DNA of 64,000 nucleotides from contig BQMF02000119.1 in assembly GCA_027922465.2 (NCBI GenBank), forward strand, positions 744,001-808,000, given 5' to 3'. Under the pieces are notes generated by a model that worked only from the letters and a program-made list of their open reading frames with translations, was not told where the DNA came from and did not search any database. Below are positions 53,823 through 64,000 of this stretch, piece by piece. The position numbers were made by a program, and so were the translations under genes. How positions within the stretch are numbered: position 1 is the stretch's first letter; each line of letters opens with the position of its first letter. This DNA is from Turritopsis dohrnii. Lineage: Eukaryota; Cnidaria; Hydrozoa; Anthoathecata; Oceaniidae.

Positions 53823-54092
53823 GGATGATTGCCCCCTAGTAAATTGCCCGCCCGGACAATTTCCCCCCTGGACAATCGCCCCCCATATAGGTAGGAAAAT
53901 CCCCCCCCCCACCCCCCTGGAATATTGCCAATTCACCTTCGAGAATTACTTTTAACGCCTAAAAATCAAATGAATGGTATGTTCTCTCCAGATGAAGAAA
54001 ATTTCAATTTTCCGCTTTTATATTGGACGAATGCTTTTTCTGACAGAGACAAGTTTTTATTTTCTTTTGTAGATATTTCCCTCTGTCGCTAA

Positions 54093-54889
54093 AGGCTGGT
54101 TCTCACTTATCGTCGTAAGGCTTACGTTACGACGATCGTAAGCCTTACGACAGTTTTAAGCCTTACGCTAGTGAGAACTACTAAAACGGGAATTTCTGTC
54201 GTAAGCCTTAAGACTGTGTTTTAAGGCTTACGACGAATATCAAAAAATATATAAAAAAAAAACAAAGATGCCAACACATTGCAAGCTCAAATCAAAGAGG
54301 TGAAGTTGAAGTTAAAAATGGCGACTTTATCTCTTAGAAAAAAGAAAGCTTGTGCAATGATTATACTGACATTGCTGTTAGAAGAAGAAGATAAAGAGCA
54401 TACGTCTAAGTCACGAAGGTTTTGGACCCGCAAGATGTTCCAAGACAGAAAAAAATATGGGGACTACCACATTTTAACGCAAGAACTGCGTCTGTTCGAT
54501 ACAGAATATTTCTTTAGATTTATTCGTATGTCACCACAACGCTTGGAACATTTACTTTCATTGGTTGGACCATAAAATTCGAGCGCTTTGAGCGCTTTGA
54601 CAAAATCGAATTTCGTAATCGAATGTTTTTTTTATATTCGAACGTTTTGTCCATTCAAACTCCTTATGTCGTCGTAAGCCTTACGATAAAATATCAAAAC
54701 TTTTTGATATTCTGCGTAAGGCTTACGACAGTCATCGCCGACGAATTTTGAGTCAAAAAAGTGTTCACACTTATTTTGCATAACGCTTACGATTATAATT
54801 TTTTTGATATTCGTCGTAAGGCTTAAAACTGTCGTAAGGCTTACGATCGTCGTAACGTAAGCCTTACGACGATAAGTGAGAACCAGCCT
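54093..54889 (+). mobile_element. Harbinger deletion derivative with transposase start
   Basis: A 797-bp element with ends AGGCTGGTTCTCACTTATCG in inverted orientation and TAA on both sides (54090-54092, 54890-54892). Subterminal CGTAAGGCTTACG palindromes occur repeatedly near both ends. At 54279-54575 it keeps the first 98 codons of a HARBI1-type nuclease: SKSRRFWTRKMFQDRKKYGD, then TEYFFRFIRMSPQRLEHLLS, stopping where the core should begin. It is nested in the MULE. Confidence 0.82.
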
Positions 54890-55413
54890 TAAGATGTTTT
54901 CTATTTTCAAGAAACGTATGTTAAAATGCACTCGTTTGCACCAGGGCTGCACTTAATGTATTATTCACTTTATACAGGCAAATCTTTGCCGCATTTATGA
55001 AGAGTTTAATTCGACACAGTGATTATGCGACTGTATAATAGCGGCTACGTTGTTACCTTTTCAAAAGTTAAAAAAGTTAACAGCAACGAAGTTCGAGCTA
55101 AAGTTAATTCAAAAAATAGCTTTTTTACCGCCGTCGGTGCATCTGTCTGTCTGCTTCCCGATCAAGAAACAGTGAAAAGAAAATTCCACACATTCCAATA
55201 CTCTCATGGGGGAAGGAGAAAATGTTTTAAAAAGTTTGTACATTCGACTACCATAGGCGGATACAGACATAGTCAAACTATCTGAAGGAGAATTGAATTA
55301 TAAGAGAAGAAAGAAAAACGTGCTAATACTAAACAATAGTTGAGACGGAAAGAAAATTTGTGACAGTGTACTCCTCCACAAAATGTGACTGTATCCGCCT
55401 ATAACTGACTATA

Positions 55414-56189
55414 CCTTATTACACGAATATTACGAGACATGTAATTAACACGAATGGAAAATTTTCGTGTTAATAAAAACCCCGTTAATTTTTGACTCGT
55501 GTAAATTTACCCTCCGTTAATTAATGGATATGTTTAAAAAACCTCCCTTAATTTATTCCCAGCGTTAATTTTCAAAATCACCCTTAGATTGAACCGGAAA
55601 TGATATTTTATGGCAAATTCATAATTATCTATATGACCAACAATTATCCAGCCAAATCTTCCTCTCATTGTAACTCTACCAGCTACTGCAAATTTATCAA
55701 CCTTAAAACCCCGACATGCAAAGGTCATGACAGAGTTGTATGACTACCTAAAAACTGAAGACGGGAGAAAGATCATCGAATCTGGTTGGAAAGCAGCAGG
55801 TATCAAAGAAAACCTCGATCAAGCCCGTAAGACCAAGAGAAACCCTTTCAAAAAGAATCCTTTTCAATAGACATTTTTGTAGAACATTTTGCAACATTTT
55901 TGTTAACATTTTTTTATTGTAGAGTTCCGATGCATTTTCTAGTTCTAACATAGTTTTCATGGAGATTCATTAATTGTCTGTTCCTTCAGTAGCTCTCTTA
56001 CTTTGCTTCTGTTTTAAGTATCTTTTTGACAAAATCGTGTTAATTAAGTACCATTTGAATTCTTAAAAGGTGTTATTCGTGTTAATTACCACTCACTCTA
56101 AAGTTTACACCTGGCCATTCGTGTTAATTTCATGTCGTGTTAATTTCAAGGCCGTTAAATACTTGCCTACTTATTTTCATGTAATAAGG
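55414..56189 (+). mobile_element. Pogo-type deletion derivative
   Basis: The ends CCTTATTACACGAAT and, inverted, CCTTATTACATGAAA lie between TA duplications (55412-55413, 56190-56191). Motifs GTGTTAATT and CCGTTAATT recur in both subterminal regions. At about 55680-55870 it retains the tail of a transposase: LKPRHAKVMTELYDYLKTED, GRKIIESGWKAAGI and a basic KTKRNPFKKNPF end, the layout seen at the C-terminus of Tigger/jerky-type proteins (inference). It is nested in the MULE. Confidence 0.62.
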
Positions 56190-56304
56190 TAACTGAAAAT
56201 TTGAAAACTGAAATTCGAAAAAGCTTATACTATGGAATTTACTGTAACTGAATGAGGGGGAAGAAAGTTACTTCGAAACGGTTATATATGTTAAACAAAA
56301 AGAT

Positions 56305-57611
56305 TTGGCGAATGGTTTAGCATCATGGGATAGTGTTGAAAGAAGAAAAGGGAACTGCAAAGCAAAAATTAAATTAGATGCACTCGATTATTTTGTTGAA
56401 AAAGTTAATGAACACACTCACGCGCCCTCGCAGGTCACATGCGAAGTAAGTAAAGTCAAAGCTAATATAAAACGGAAGGCGGAGACAACACAAGATTCAG
56501 CACAACAAACTTTAGCTCAAGAGCTGACAAATATCTCTGCAACCGCCGCAGTCAATCTCCCACCCTTAAGTAGTATTCGAAGAAATATTCGTCTACAGAG
56601 CAGGAGAACAACATTTTACCAAATCCTTTAAGACGAGAAGATATTCCTCTACCACAACAATATCAAGTCACTGCTACTGGAGCGCAATTTTTACTACATG
56701 ATAGTTGTATTGGGGATATCAACAGAATGTTTATTTTTGTTTCTCAGGACGCACTTCAGCTTTTAGCCCGTTCTACTGAATGATTTGCAGATGGGACATT
56801 CAAGTTATGTCCAGAACTGTTTTTCCAAATATACTCGATTCATGGTTTGATTAATAATGAAGTGATACCATGTGTATTCGGACCTTTACTGGCGAAGACT
56901 GAGCTTACCTACACTCAATTTTTTAATGTGGTTTGTCTAAAATTTTGGTTATCTCCCAACCGGCTTTTATTAGATTTCGAGAAATCAGCAATAAATGCAA
57001 TAACTAATGTCATGCCACAAGTTCAAGTATCTGTCTGTTTTTTCCACTTATGCTCAAACATATGGAAGCACATCATGTCAGCTGGGTTGAAAGACAGATA
57101 TGTAGCTGATGCAGAATTCCCTTTATGTCTACGAATGATAGCGGCGGTTGCATTTGTGCCCCCACAGGATGTTATTGGCGCATTTGACGATGTTTGTAAC
57201 CACATCAGAAATAATTATCTTGCTGTTGCAGATGATGTGTTAGATTATTTCGAAGATACCTATATCGGGAGGTTCCGAAGAAATGCACCACGTCGCCCAC
57301 CTTTGTTTCCAATTGAGTTATGGATCATGTTTAATCATACCGATAATGAGCTTCCTCGTAATTTTTGGAAATTTTTGGAAATACTTTTGGAAAGTTTTGT
57401 GCGTGTTCGAATGCTTCAAAATCTAGGAGGACAACCACCACCTCCTCAAAGACGGAGATACGCTGATTGTAACGCTCGAATTCTACGCATAGTTGACAAT
57501 TACCCAAACGGCCAACGACTAGACTACTTACGACACATTGCTTATAACATTTCTTTTAAAAACAAATATTTACATGCTATCCGTTGTGTTACCATTACAT
57601 CTGTATATTTG
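56305..57611 (+). pseudogene. FLYWCH-MULE transposase relic
   Basis: The first frame ends a FLYWCH-type finger (WDSVERRKGNCKAKIKLDAL...VNEHTHAP, with the Cys and His-x-His ligands). A frameshift at about 56600 leads to PLPQQYQVTATGAQFLLHDS. A TGA at 56781-56783 replaces the Trp that normally precedes the motif FADGTFKLCPELFFQIYSIH; the Asp there is the first catalytic residue. LLLDFEKSAINAI supplies the second Asp, and VSVCFFHLCSNIWKHI the Cys-His block. PNGQRLDYLRHIAYNISF ends the protein. One frameshift and one nonsense change separate it from a full frame. Confidence 0.75.
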
Positions 57612-57797
57612 AAATATATTGACTTTCTTTGATTTGTAAGTATTGTTTCGCTTTCTACTTTCGAGCAAAAATAAGTTAGGGGGGGGGGGGGGGGGAGTGG
57701 ATTTGATTTTCCTACCTATATGGGGGGCGATTGTCCGGGGGGCAATTGTCCGGGTGGTAATGCTCCGGGGGGCAATTTACAATTTATAGTCAATCAT

Positions 57798-57799
<2 letters not shown>

Positions 57800-57834
<35 letters not shown>
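57800..57834. repeat. 35-nt G homopolymer
   Basis: An uninterrupted G run at the outer edge of the MULE right arm. It is followed by a partial repeat of the arm sequence (GATTTTCCAGGGGGGAGTTG). Confidence 0.85.
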
Positions 57835-57835
<1 letters not shown>

Positions 57836-57867
57836 TTTTCCAGGGGGGAGTTGTCCTAGAACCATAC

Positions 57868-58290
57868 ATACACATGAATTTCGCAGAAAACTACCGTTGT
57901 CGATCCCAAGAAGAAATTCAGTCAGCGTATTGGAGCCAGACACAAGTCACAATCCATCCAGTAGTTGTTTATTATAAAAAGAATGGCAAGCTTCATCATC
58001 AATCCTATGTTTTCATATCTGACGAGCCGAGCCATGACGCGAAATTCATTTACGCATTGTTGAGAAAGTTAGTGCCAGCATTAAAGAAGCTAGCGCTTGG
58101 AGTTCAGTGTATTCATTATTGTCTGAATCACCCACCTCCCAATATCGTAACAGAACGATATTCAAAATCATTTCTTGTCATGAAGAATATTTTGACGTTG
58201 CTGCTGCTTGGAACTATATGGAATCAGGACATGGCAAAGGACCCTGTGACCCGATCGGTGGCACAGCAAAACGCCAAGCTGATCTCGTAA
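57868..58290 (+). pseudogene. Fragment of an unnamed multicopy family, frameshifted
   Basis: Reads NFAENYRCRSQEEIQSAYWS, VTIHPVVVYYKKNGKLHHQS and FVFISDEPSHDA-like (VFISDEPSHDAKFIYALLRK), then, in another frame from about 58107, SPTSQYRNRTIFKIISCHEE and MESGHGKGPCDPIGGTAKRQ. I recognise this as a conserved protein segment repeated in many invertebrate genomes, of unknown function. It is joined in frame to a piggyBac transposase at about 58290. The frame break is near 58105. Confidence 0.6.
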
Positions 58291-59518
58291 ATCCAACAGA
58301 AGTAATTTGGATGACTTTTGGGCAAGTGATGGGACTGGAACTGAAATATTTATGGCTAACAATGTCAGAATTTCGCTTCAGATTCCTTCTTCAATGCCTT
58401 AGGTTAGATGATGTAAACACAAGGAAGGAACGGCGTAGGCTTGACAAGTTGGCGCCAATCCGTGAGGTATTCGAAATTTTTGTCAAAATTTGTAGATTGT
58501 CTTACTCTTTGGGAGCATATACTACAATTGATGAAAAACTAGAGCCTTTTAGAGGAAGATGCAGCTTTCGCCAGTACATTCCTAGCAAACCTGCCAAATA
58601 TGGAATCAAAATATTTGCACTTTGTGATGCTCATAATTTTTTTACCCAAAACATGGAGGTATATGTGGGCAAGCAACCAGAAGAAAGTGATTTCAACCTC
58701 AGCAACAAGCCTTTTGATATTGTGGAGAGATTGATACAACCTATTAGTGGATCTGGAAGAAATGTCACCATGGACAATTGGTTTAATAGCTATGAACTTA
58801 CTAGTCATTTACTGACAAACCACAATTTAACAGTTGTTGGAACATTGCGAAAAAACAAAGCCATCATCCCAAAGGAATTCTTATTGCCCCGAAAAGAGAT
58901 GATCAGCATGTATGGTTTTCGTAAGGAATGTACCATATTGTCATTTTCAACCAAACGGAATAAGAATGTTATTCTTATTTCATCTATGCACCATGATGCC
59001 TCTGAACAAAATGGCAAGCCGGAGATTGTAAATTTCTACAATTACACAAAAGGTGGTGTAGATGTTGTCGATCAGATGTGTGCAAATTATTCAGTGGCAA
59101 GAAACAGCAGAAGATGGCCACTGACTGCTTTTTTGCGTTATTGAATGTGGCAACTATAAATTCTCCAAAAATATTTGAAGAAAATACTGCAATGAAAATG
59201 ACACGACGATTTTATTAAAATGTTGGCGATTGATCTAACAAAGGAGCATATATGCAGAACCGAGCATGTAACCCTCGACTTAAACGCGATTTGAGACAAT
59301 CGATAAGTACATATCTTGGGTTGCCAACTGATTCACAGCAGAAGGATTGCACCTTGCCAAGATCAAGGCGATGCTCCGTGTGCCCACGAAAACAAGATCG
59401 TAAGACACGTTTGAAATGTCAAGCTTGCTCCAAACCTTTGTGCAAAGAGCACATTGTATGTATGTGTCAAGAATGTCTACGAATTAGTTATGCGGACACA
59501 GAACTAATGTCAGACTGA
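58290..59518 (+). pseudogene. piggyBac transposase, 5'-truncated and frameshifted
   Basis: Starts mid-protein with LWLTMSEFRFRFLLQCLRLD. The three acidic residues of the core are present: TTIDEKLEPFRGR, VTMDNWFNSYEL and GGVDVVDQMCANYS. ARNSRRWPLTAF follows, then a stop at 59142-59144 with the frame shifted. The C-terminal cysteine-rich finger is at 59371-59505 (RCSVCPRKQDRKTRLKCQAC, LCKEHIVCMCQEC), intact in its own frame. The N-terminal third and any TIRs are missing, replaced by the unrelated fragment upstream. Confidence 0.85.
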
Positions 59519-60377
59519 ATATTGAAATTCAATTGTAAATTTGTTTGGCAACTATTGACATATCACTTTTAGCGACTGCAAAACCTATCTGTCGAAACTC
59601 TACCTTTTTATATCAAACAATAACAATGTTTTCAACGAAAATAATTATTGCAAAAACGTTATCTTTTGTTTATGAACTATTCATTAATGCTAGTAACAAG
59701 TATTTTGATTTTAATTATCCGAACAAAGTATTAGTCTCACGTGATTGATCGAGGAAAGATTTTACCCCACGTCAGTATTCTCGTTAAAATTCCCAGCGCA
59801 GCAACGAAAGGTTAATGTTTCGGAAGAAGTGACATGTACTAGCAAACTCAGGCATTGGGGTGTCCCTTCTGTAGGAGATAAACTTTAGTACCTAGTCCCT
59901 ATGATATTTCTTTCAGTTTAAGCAACCGCGAAATATGATATAAACAGCGCTTAAAATAGCTGCGGGTCACCGGTCATTGGCCGCCAAAATGATGTCTGTG
60001 ACCGTCTGAAAACTTTAATAAACGGCCAACATGACCGGTCACTTATTTTGTGAGACATAATTATTTACTCCTGTTAAAACCTTCACAATCGAATAACTAT
60101 AACAGATTGTGTAATATGCGTAAAATAAAATGCATTGGCGTCACAAACAGAATATGGCGTATGTAAATGTTCTTCTATCTAAAGCGAAAGTGAAAAAAAA
60201 TTAACACTCCTCCTGCGTGATTTGATTTAAATTAAACAGTTCAAGTGAAAACAAGTAACATCGAATTTTTTTCTTACAGTAAAACTCAAACAGGTATTCT
60301 GTTATTTTAATTCATAAAATCTCAATCGATCTAATACTGAATCCTTACAACCTAATCGCCTCCACTACACTAAGCTT
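59519..60377. other. Intergenic, with a GTCACCGGTCAT inverted repeat
   Basis: At about 59966-60043 GTCACCGGTCATTGGCCG and CGGCCAACATGACCGGTCAC form a foldback with a loop of about 40 nt. No coding is supported. Confidence 0.5.
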
Positions 60378-61545
60378 GTGGAGCCCAGATCTCCTTCCTC
60401 TTTCAACTTCTTCATGATCGAGAAACGAGCTCTGGATTTTGGTTTCGTATCTTCATCCAGTTTCATCACTTTTCATCTGCGATTTATCAATTATTACAAT
60501 TCGTCAGTTTATACCGTTATGTCTTCTGAATCTTCAGCAGTCAATATTTCTGTCAGCCATGATGGTGACAGTGTTTCATTGGGAGACTCTTCTGTGGCTA
60601 ATGATAGCACAGTCGAAACATGTAAACGAAAATCTCCCGACGATACTATGGACATTGTTCCATATAAACGGTTCAAGGTCGTCAAGGAAGAGCATGCCTT
60701 TAAATGGGCTTTTCCAGACGACATGGCATCTTACGCAAATGAGGCATCGGAAGAATTCTCTCCAGACAAGGAACTGAGGGAGCAAGTTATGGTTGAGGCT
60801 TCCAGACCTTAAAACCTCGACCCTGTCAAAACTCTGGATGAATCTTTGGCAGGGCTTATCAAGAAGGACAGCCAAAGCTTTGAATTTGAACAGTCGTTAA
60901 AAAAAGTACAGGAGAAGGTGGGTGATGGGCCCACTTTCGAAAGTTTGGAACATGGTCGAGAAGGTTAGAACTGCTAACAACGACGATGAACTTCCTACAC
61001 CAGAGGAAATTTCCTCTGTTATCGAGAAGGCAGTTACTATGGTGGACCAGTCCATAAACTTCACCACGTATGAACGGAGAAGAAATATTTTGATGGCGTC
61101 ATCGAAAATGTCGCAAGCCCAGGTAGCTTCTACTCTAAGAGAGCACGCTACTTACCTACAAAATCATGACTCTGAACTATTTGGGAAAGCGTATCGTGAC
61201 CACATGGCAGAGGTTTCAAAGTCTATCAGGCAAGATGCGAATTCAGTGGCTGGTTGGCGTCCCCTATCTTCTGCTGGTGGTAGAAAGTGGCCAAGGCCCT
61301 TTTCGTCGGGCCCCTCACATCAACAAAGAAGTGGCGAGGGGCGTAATCAATACTACTCAAGGCTACCACAGCACTACAAAGGTAACTCCTTTTCAAGAAT
61401 TAGAAAAGGATCCTTTTCTCAACAAACAACCTCTAGTACCACTTCCACTGGCAGAAAACTGGGTGAATTTGGAGGATCTTACTTGAGTTCATCTTTCTGT
61501 AAAACGACTGTTTTCAGGGTGGCAGATTCCAACTGCACCTTTTAA
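60378..61545 (+). pseudogene. DIRS-like gag-type ORF, disrupted
   Basis: Frames 60378-60812 and 60922-61545 together resemble the first ORF of a DIRS-type retrotransposon: a Ser/Asp-rich start, KRFKVVKEEHAFKWAFPDDM, then WNMVEKVRTANNDDELPTPE, ISSVIEKAVTMVDQSINFTT and a basic Arg/Ser-rich, glycine-containing tail. A TAA interrupts at 60810-60812, and a frame change occurs near 60925. Confidence 0.55.
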
Positions 61546-63338
61546 CAAAGGACAAAACTCTCCTGCCAATAATAAAAGGATATCAAATCCCTTTAATTTC
61601 AGATCCAAAACCAAAACAGTCAACTCACAAACCTACCTTAAATCTGTCAGACGCAAAATTAATAAATCTGGAAGTGGAGGAGATGTTGAGAAAAGCGGCC
61701 ATTTCAAAAGTCTCTCCATCGGAGGGTAAATTATTGAGTTCTGTGTTTTTCGTACCAAAGAAAGATGGAGGAAATCGGCCTGTTATATATCTGAAACAAC
61801 TAAACAAATTTGTTCCTTACGAGCACTTCAAAATGGAAGGTTTGCATTCATTGAAATTCCTTTTGAAGAAAAACGATTGGATGTGCAAATTAGATCTGAA
61901 AGATGCATGTTTCACTGTTCCCCTTCACGAATCATCCAAGAAATTTGCGAGGTTCGAATGGTCAGGAAACTTGTACGAGTTCCTCTGCCTTTGGTTTGGG
62001 TCCAGCTCCCACAATATTCACCAAGCTATTGAAAGTTCCCATTGCTATGTTGAGAGGCCTGATAATACGGATCGTAATTTATCTGGACGATATGTTGATT
62101 TTATGACGGTCCCGAGAGGAGGTCCTAAAGGCAAGAGACGCAGTCATTTTCCTGTTACAACACCTGGGTTTCATTATAAATTTGAAAAAGTCTGTTCGGG
62201 AGCCTACTCAAAAAATGACTTTTCTGGGTATGTTTGTGAACTCAGTGACAATGACTCTGTCTCTGCCAGGGAACAAGGTTCTGAATATACAAAAACAATG
62301 TCTGGGTTCGTACAAGAGAAAAGTGGCCACTGTCATGGAGTTGACTGAATTGATAGGAGTTTTATCTTCCACCATCCAAGCAGTGTTACAAAAACAGATC
62401 GACAGTTTGAAAATGTCGCAATCTTATGGCACTCAGGTACATTTGAGCCAGGCTTCCCTGGACGAACTTCTGTGGTGGGTTCAAAATTTAACCTTGTACA
62501 ATGGACGTTCTCTTGTGCAACCTCAGGCCCAGGTGTTGTTACAAACCGATGCCTCCCTGATGGGCTGGGGTGCAGTCTGCCAAGGCACTAAGACAGGGGG
62601 GATGTGGTCTCAAGCAGAGCAGATCTTGCACATAAATATTTTGGAACTAATGGCTACAGTGTTACAGAAGGTGGAGGAAGAAGAAGTGCCCCTTCAACTT
62701 CTGGTCACACCAGTTTGGCGGTCTCAAACATCGTACCCAGAAGTATTAGTAATACTTACTGACGGACGTAATTTACGTCTGTCAGTAAGCCACCCATTTC
62801 TTCTTCCTCAGAGGAAAAATCTTCTAAAAAATCCAAAGGGAGAGAATCATCCCATGTTAATTGCAAACAATCTACAACTAGCGGTGTGGATAATTTCAGG
62901 AAACGCCTTCTGGAGGAGGGAATTTCATCTGAGGCTTCCAACCTCATTGTTTCATCCAGACGAAAAGGTACTAATGCAAATTACTCATTGTCCTGGAATA
63001 AGTGGGCTCGCTGGTGTACTGAACGACAAGTTGATCCATTTCAGTGCCCTATAAGTTATGTGTTGAGTTATCTAGCTGATTTGTTTAAATGTAATTACGA
63101 GTATAGGACTATTTGTTGCCACAGGTCTGTTATTTCAGCATTCCATGACAAAATTGATGGGAGGCCGGTTGAAGAACATCCTAAAGTGAGTTCCCTTATT
63201 TCAGGAGTGTTTAATGAAAAGCCTCCTCAACTCAAACATACTTTTGCTTGGGATGTACAGATTGTTTTGAATTATCTGAAACAAAATTTATCAAAAGGAT
63301 TTTCATGTAAGCTCCCGTCAATTCAATTTTCCATTTAG
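61545..63338 (+). pseudogene. DIRS-like reverse transcriptase/RNase H and tyrosine-recombinase start, broken
   Basis: The RT begins PIIKGYQIPLISDP at about 61563 and continues SSVFFVPKKDGGNRPVIYLK, MCKLDLKDACFTVPLHES (first Asp). A frameshift near 62000 leads to LGPAPTIFTKLLK and IVIYLDDMLIL (the catalytic DD pair), then a TGA at about 62113. LQTDASLMGWGAVCQG with HINILELMAT at 62540-62660 is RNase H. From 62886 MDNFRKRLLEEGISSEASNL and NYSLSWNKWARWCTERQVDP are the N-terminal core-binding part of a DIRS tyrosine recombinase; it stops at 63338 before the Arg-His-Arg-Tyr catalytic domain. Several frame changes make it inactive. Confidence 0.75.
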
Positions 63339-63419
63339 GCTTGAAGCAAAGCTCATTGAAGCTGAAACAATGCAATGTAGTAGTTCTACATGCCTTAATT
63401 AATGTGTCTCTAATAAACT

Positions 63420-63515
63420 CCCCTCTCCAGAGAGGGGCGTCTATTGGAGGGGGCGTTTATTTAAAAATCTCCCGAAAAGGGGGGGGCTTCTACTCGAGGA
63501 GGGCGTTTAAAAGAA

Positions 63516-63548
<33 letters not shown>

Positions 63549-63560
63549 CGTTTAATCGAA
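63420..63560. repeat. G-rich GGGCGTTTA repeat with 33-nt G run
   Basis: GGGGCGTCTATTGGAGG, GGGGGCGTTTATTTAAA, GAGGGCGTTTAAAAGAAG and GGGCGTTTAATCGAAG recur. A run of 33 G spans 63516-63548. It looks like the G-rich end of a MITE family and abuts the truncated recombinase. Confidence 0.7.
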
Positions 63561-63743
63561 GCATTAGGATATGCGGTGTTTATGTCTACTAATACATTTA
63601 CCTATCAGTGATTTTGAACTTTGCTTATTTTTTTCTTTTCAAGTTATCTGGTTGGTCTTTCATGTCTCGCATACCACCTCACACGAATCTTTGATTGATG
63701 CCAACAAGCGACAGGTATAAGTTTTTACTCGAAATATGAAAAA

Positions 63744-64000
63744 ATGAGTCTGAACTATATCGCAAGGGTATCTAGGTCCAAAGACAAAAACTCTTCTGGG
63801 GGATTGGGGAGCCTTAGAGCAAAATACCTCAAAAATTTGATATTTGCTCAAATAAATATTAACTCAATTCGCAATAAATTTCTTTATTCACGAAAACTAG
63901 TCAGAGGAAATGTGGATATCCTCTTGATATCAGAAACAAAACTTGACCAGTCATTTACAAACAGGCAATTCTTTATGGAGGGATATAATCTTGCTGTAAG
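63744..64000 (+). CDS. Start of a non-LTR retrotransposon endonuclease ORF (runs off the window)
   Basis: An open frame from the ATG at 63744 to the edge. After a basic start it reads AQININSIRNKFLYSRKLVR, GNVDILLISETKLDQSF and QFFMEGYNLAV, the first half of an APE-type endonuclease (ININSIRNK with the Asn, SETKLD with the metal-binding Glu). The rest of the endonuclease and the RT should lie past 64000. No lesion in the 85 codons seen. Confidence 0.75.
   Translation, partial: MSLNYIARVSRSKDKNSSGGLGSLRAKYLKNLIFAQININSIRNKFLYSRKLVRGNVDILLISETKLDQSFTNRQFFMEGYNLAV

Larger units (their letters stand above)
53823..57800 (+). mobile_element. MULE with long C/G-rich terminal inverted repeats
   Basis: The left region 53823-53935 (ATTGCCCCCTAGTAAATTGC, then CGGACAATCGCCCCCCATAT) is matched in reverse complement by 57680-57800. 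Both arms contain GGACAATNGCCCCCC modules and CATATAGGTAGGAAAATC. Between them lies a FLYWCH/MULE transposase relic, plus two younger insertions (54093-54889, 55414-56189). The exact outer ends and TSD are obscured by homopolymers, so boundaries are good to perhaps 20 bp. Confidence 0.62.

Noticed and set aside
55253..55402. TAGGCGGATACAG / CTGTATCCGCCTA inverted pair
   Set aside because: A 13-bp pair without TSD or extended similarity; too weak to call an element.
1..64000. CRISPR arrays, operons, ribosome binding sites, rRNA or tRNA genes
   Set aside because: No regularly spaced repeats with unique spacers, no bacterial gene order, and no cloverleaf-compatible box A/B pair that I could support.

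Overview
This window reads as a stretch of AT-rich metazoan genome, most likely cnidarian and probably anthozoan. That call is an inference from its content: spliced genes with GT-AG introns, Ginger1, PIF/Harbinger, pogo, Kolobok-like, piggyBac, MULE, DIRS and non-LTR elements side by side, many TA-flanked MITEs, and an ankyrin plus ADP-ribosyltransferase gene. No bacterial, organellar or viral gene organisation was seen. Almost everything recognisable is transposable-element sequence. Only the ART gene near the left edge, and one cryptic multi-exon gene at 16.9-18.0 kb, look like possible host genes.

Layout. 1-4.8 kb: a single-exon ankyrin/ADP-ribosyltransferase gene on the minus strand, then three short foldback repeats. 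4.8-8.2 kb: non-autonomous elements and the tail of a LINE carrying a nested minisatellite. 8.8-13.2 kb: a TA-flanked terminal-inverted-repeat (TIR) element interrupted by a complete 3.47 kb pogo-type transposon (9390-12856) with an intact 758-aa transposase. 14.6-18.0 kb: isolated coding exons and MITEs. 18008-21122: a near-complete PIF/Harbinger element with both of its genes (nuclease and MADF-BESS protein). 21375-23147: a TTAA-flanked, Kolobok-like deletion derivative with a THAP finger and a P2X7-tail-like zinc domain. 23-38 kb: mostly MITEs, hairpins and decayed transposase pieces, including a Mutator-like pseudogene at 34.8-35.9 kb. 38.7-44.0 kb: two further pogo-family copies in tandem, one gutted and one split into seven exons. 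46012-49223: a complete Ginger1 transposon with a CCGG target-site duplication (TSD); its spliced product joins an integrase-type transposase to an F-box-like segment and a Ulp1 protease. 50.6-51.9 kb: a decayed second Harbinger MADF gene. 53.8-57.8 kb: a MULE with long TIRs and a FLYWCH/MULE pseudogene, itself invaded by a Harbinger and a pogo deletion derivative. 57.9-59.5 kb: a broken piggyBac transposase fused to an unrelated coding fragment. 60.4-63.3 kb: a degraded DIRS-like retrotransposon. 63.7-64.0 kb: the start of a LINE endonuclease ORF that runs off the window.

How the parts fit together. The intact or near-intact transposons each carry their own gene set between matching TIRs and superfamily-typical TSDs: TA for pogo, TWA for Harbinger, TTAA for Kolobok and 4 bp for Ginger1. 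Many small elements share terminal motifs with them and are plausible passengers. The two strongest novelties are the Ginger1 transposase fused to F-box-like and Ulp1 domains, and a C-terminal domain of about 110 residues shared by all three pogo-family copies but outside the catalytic core. All exon joins, frames and boundaries were worked out by reading the sequence by eye; no database search was run.
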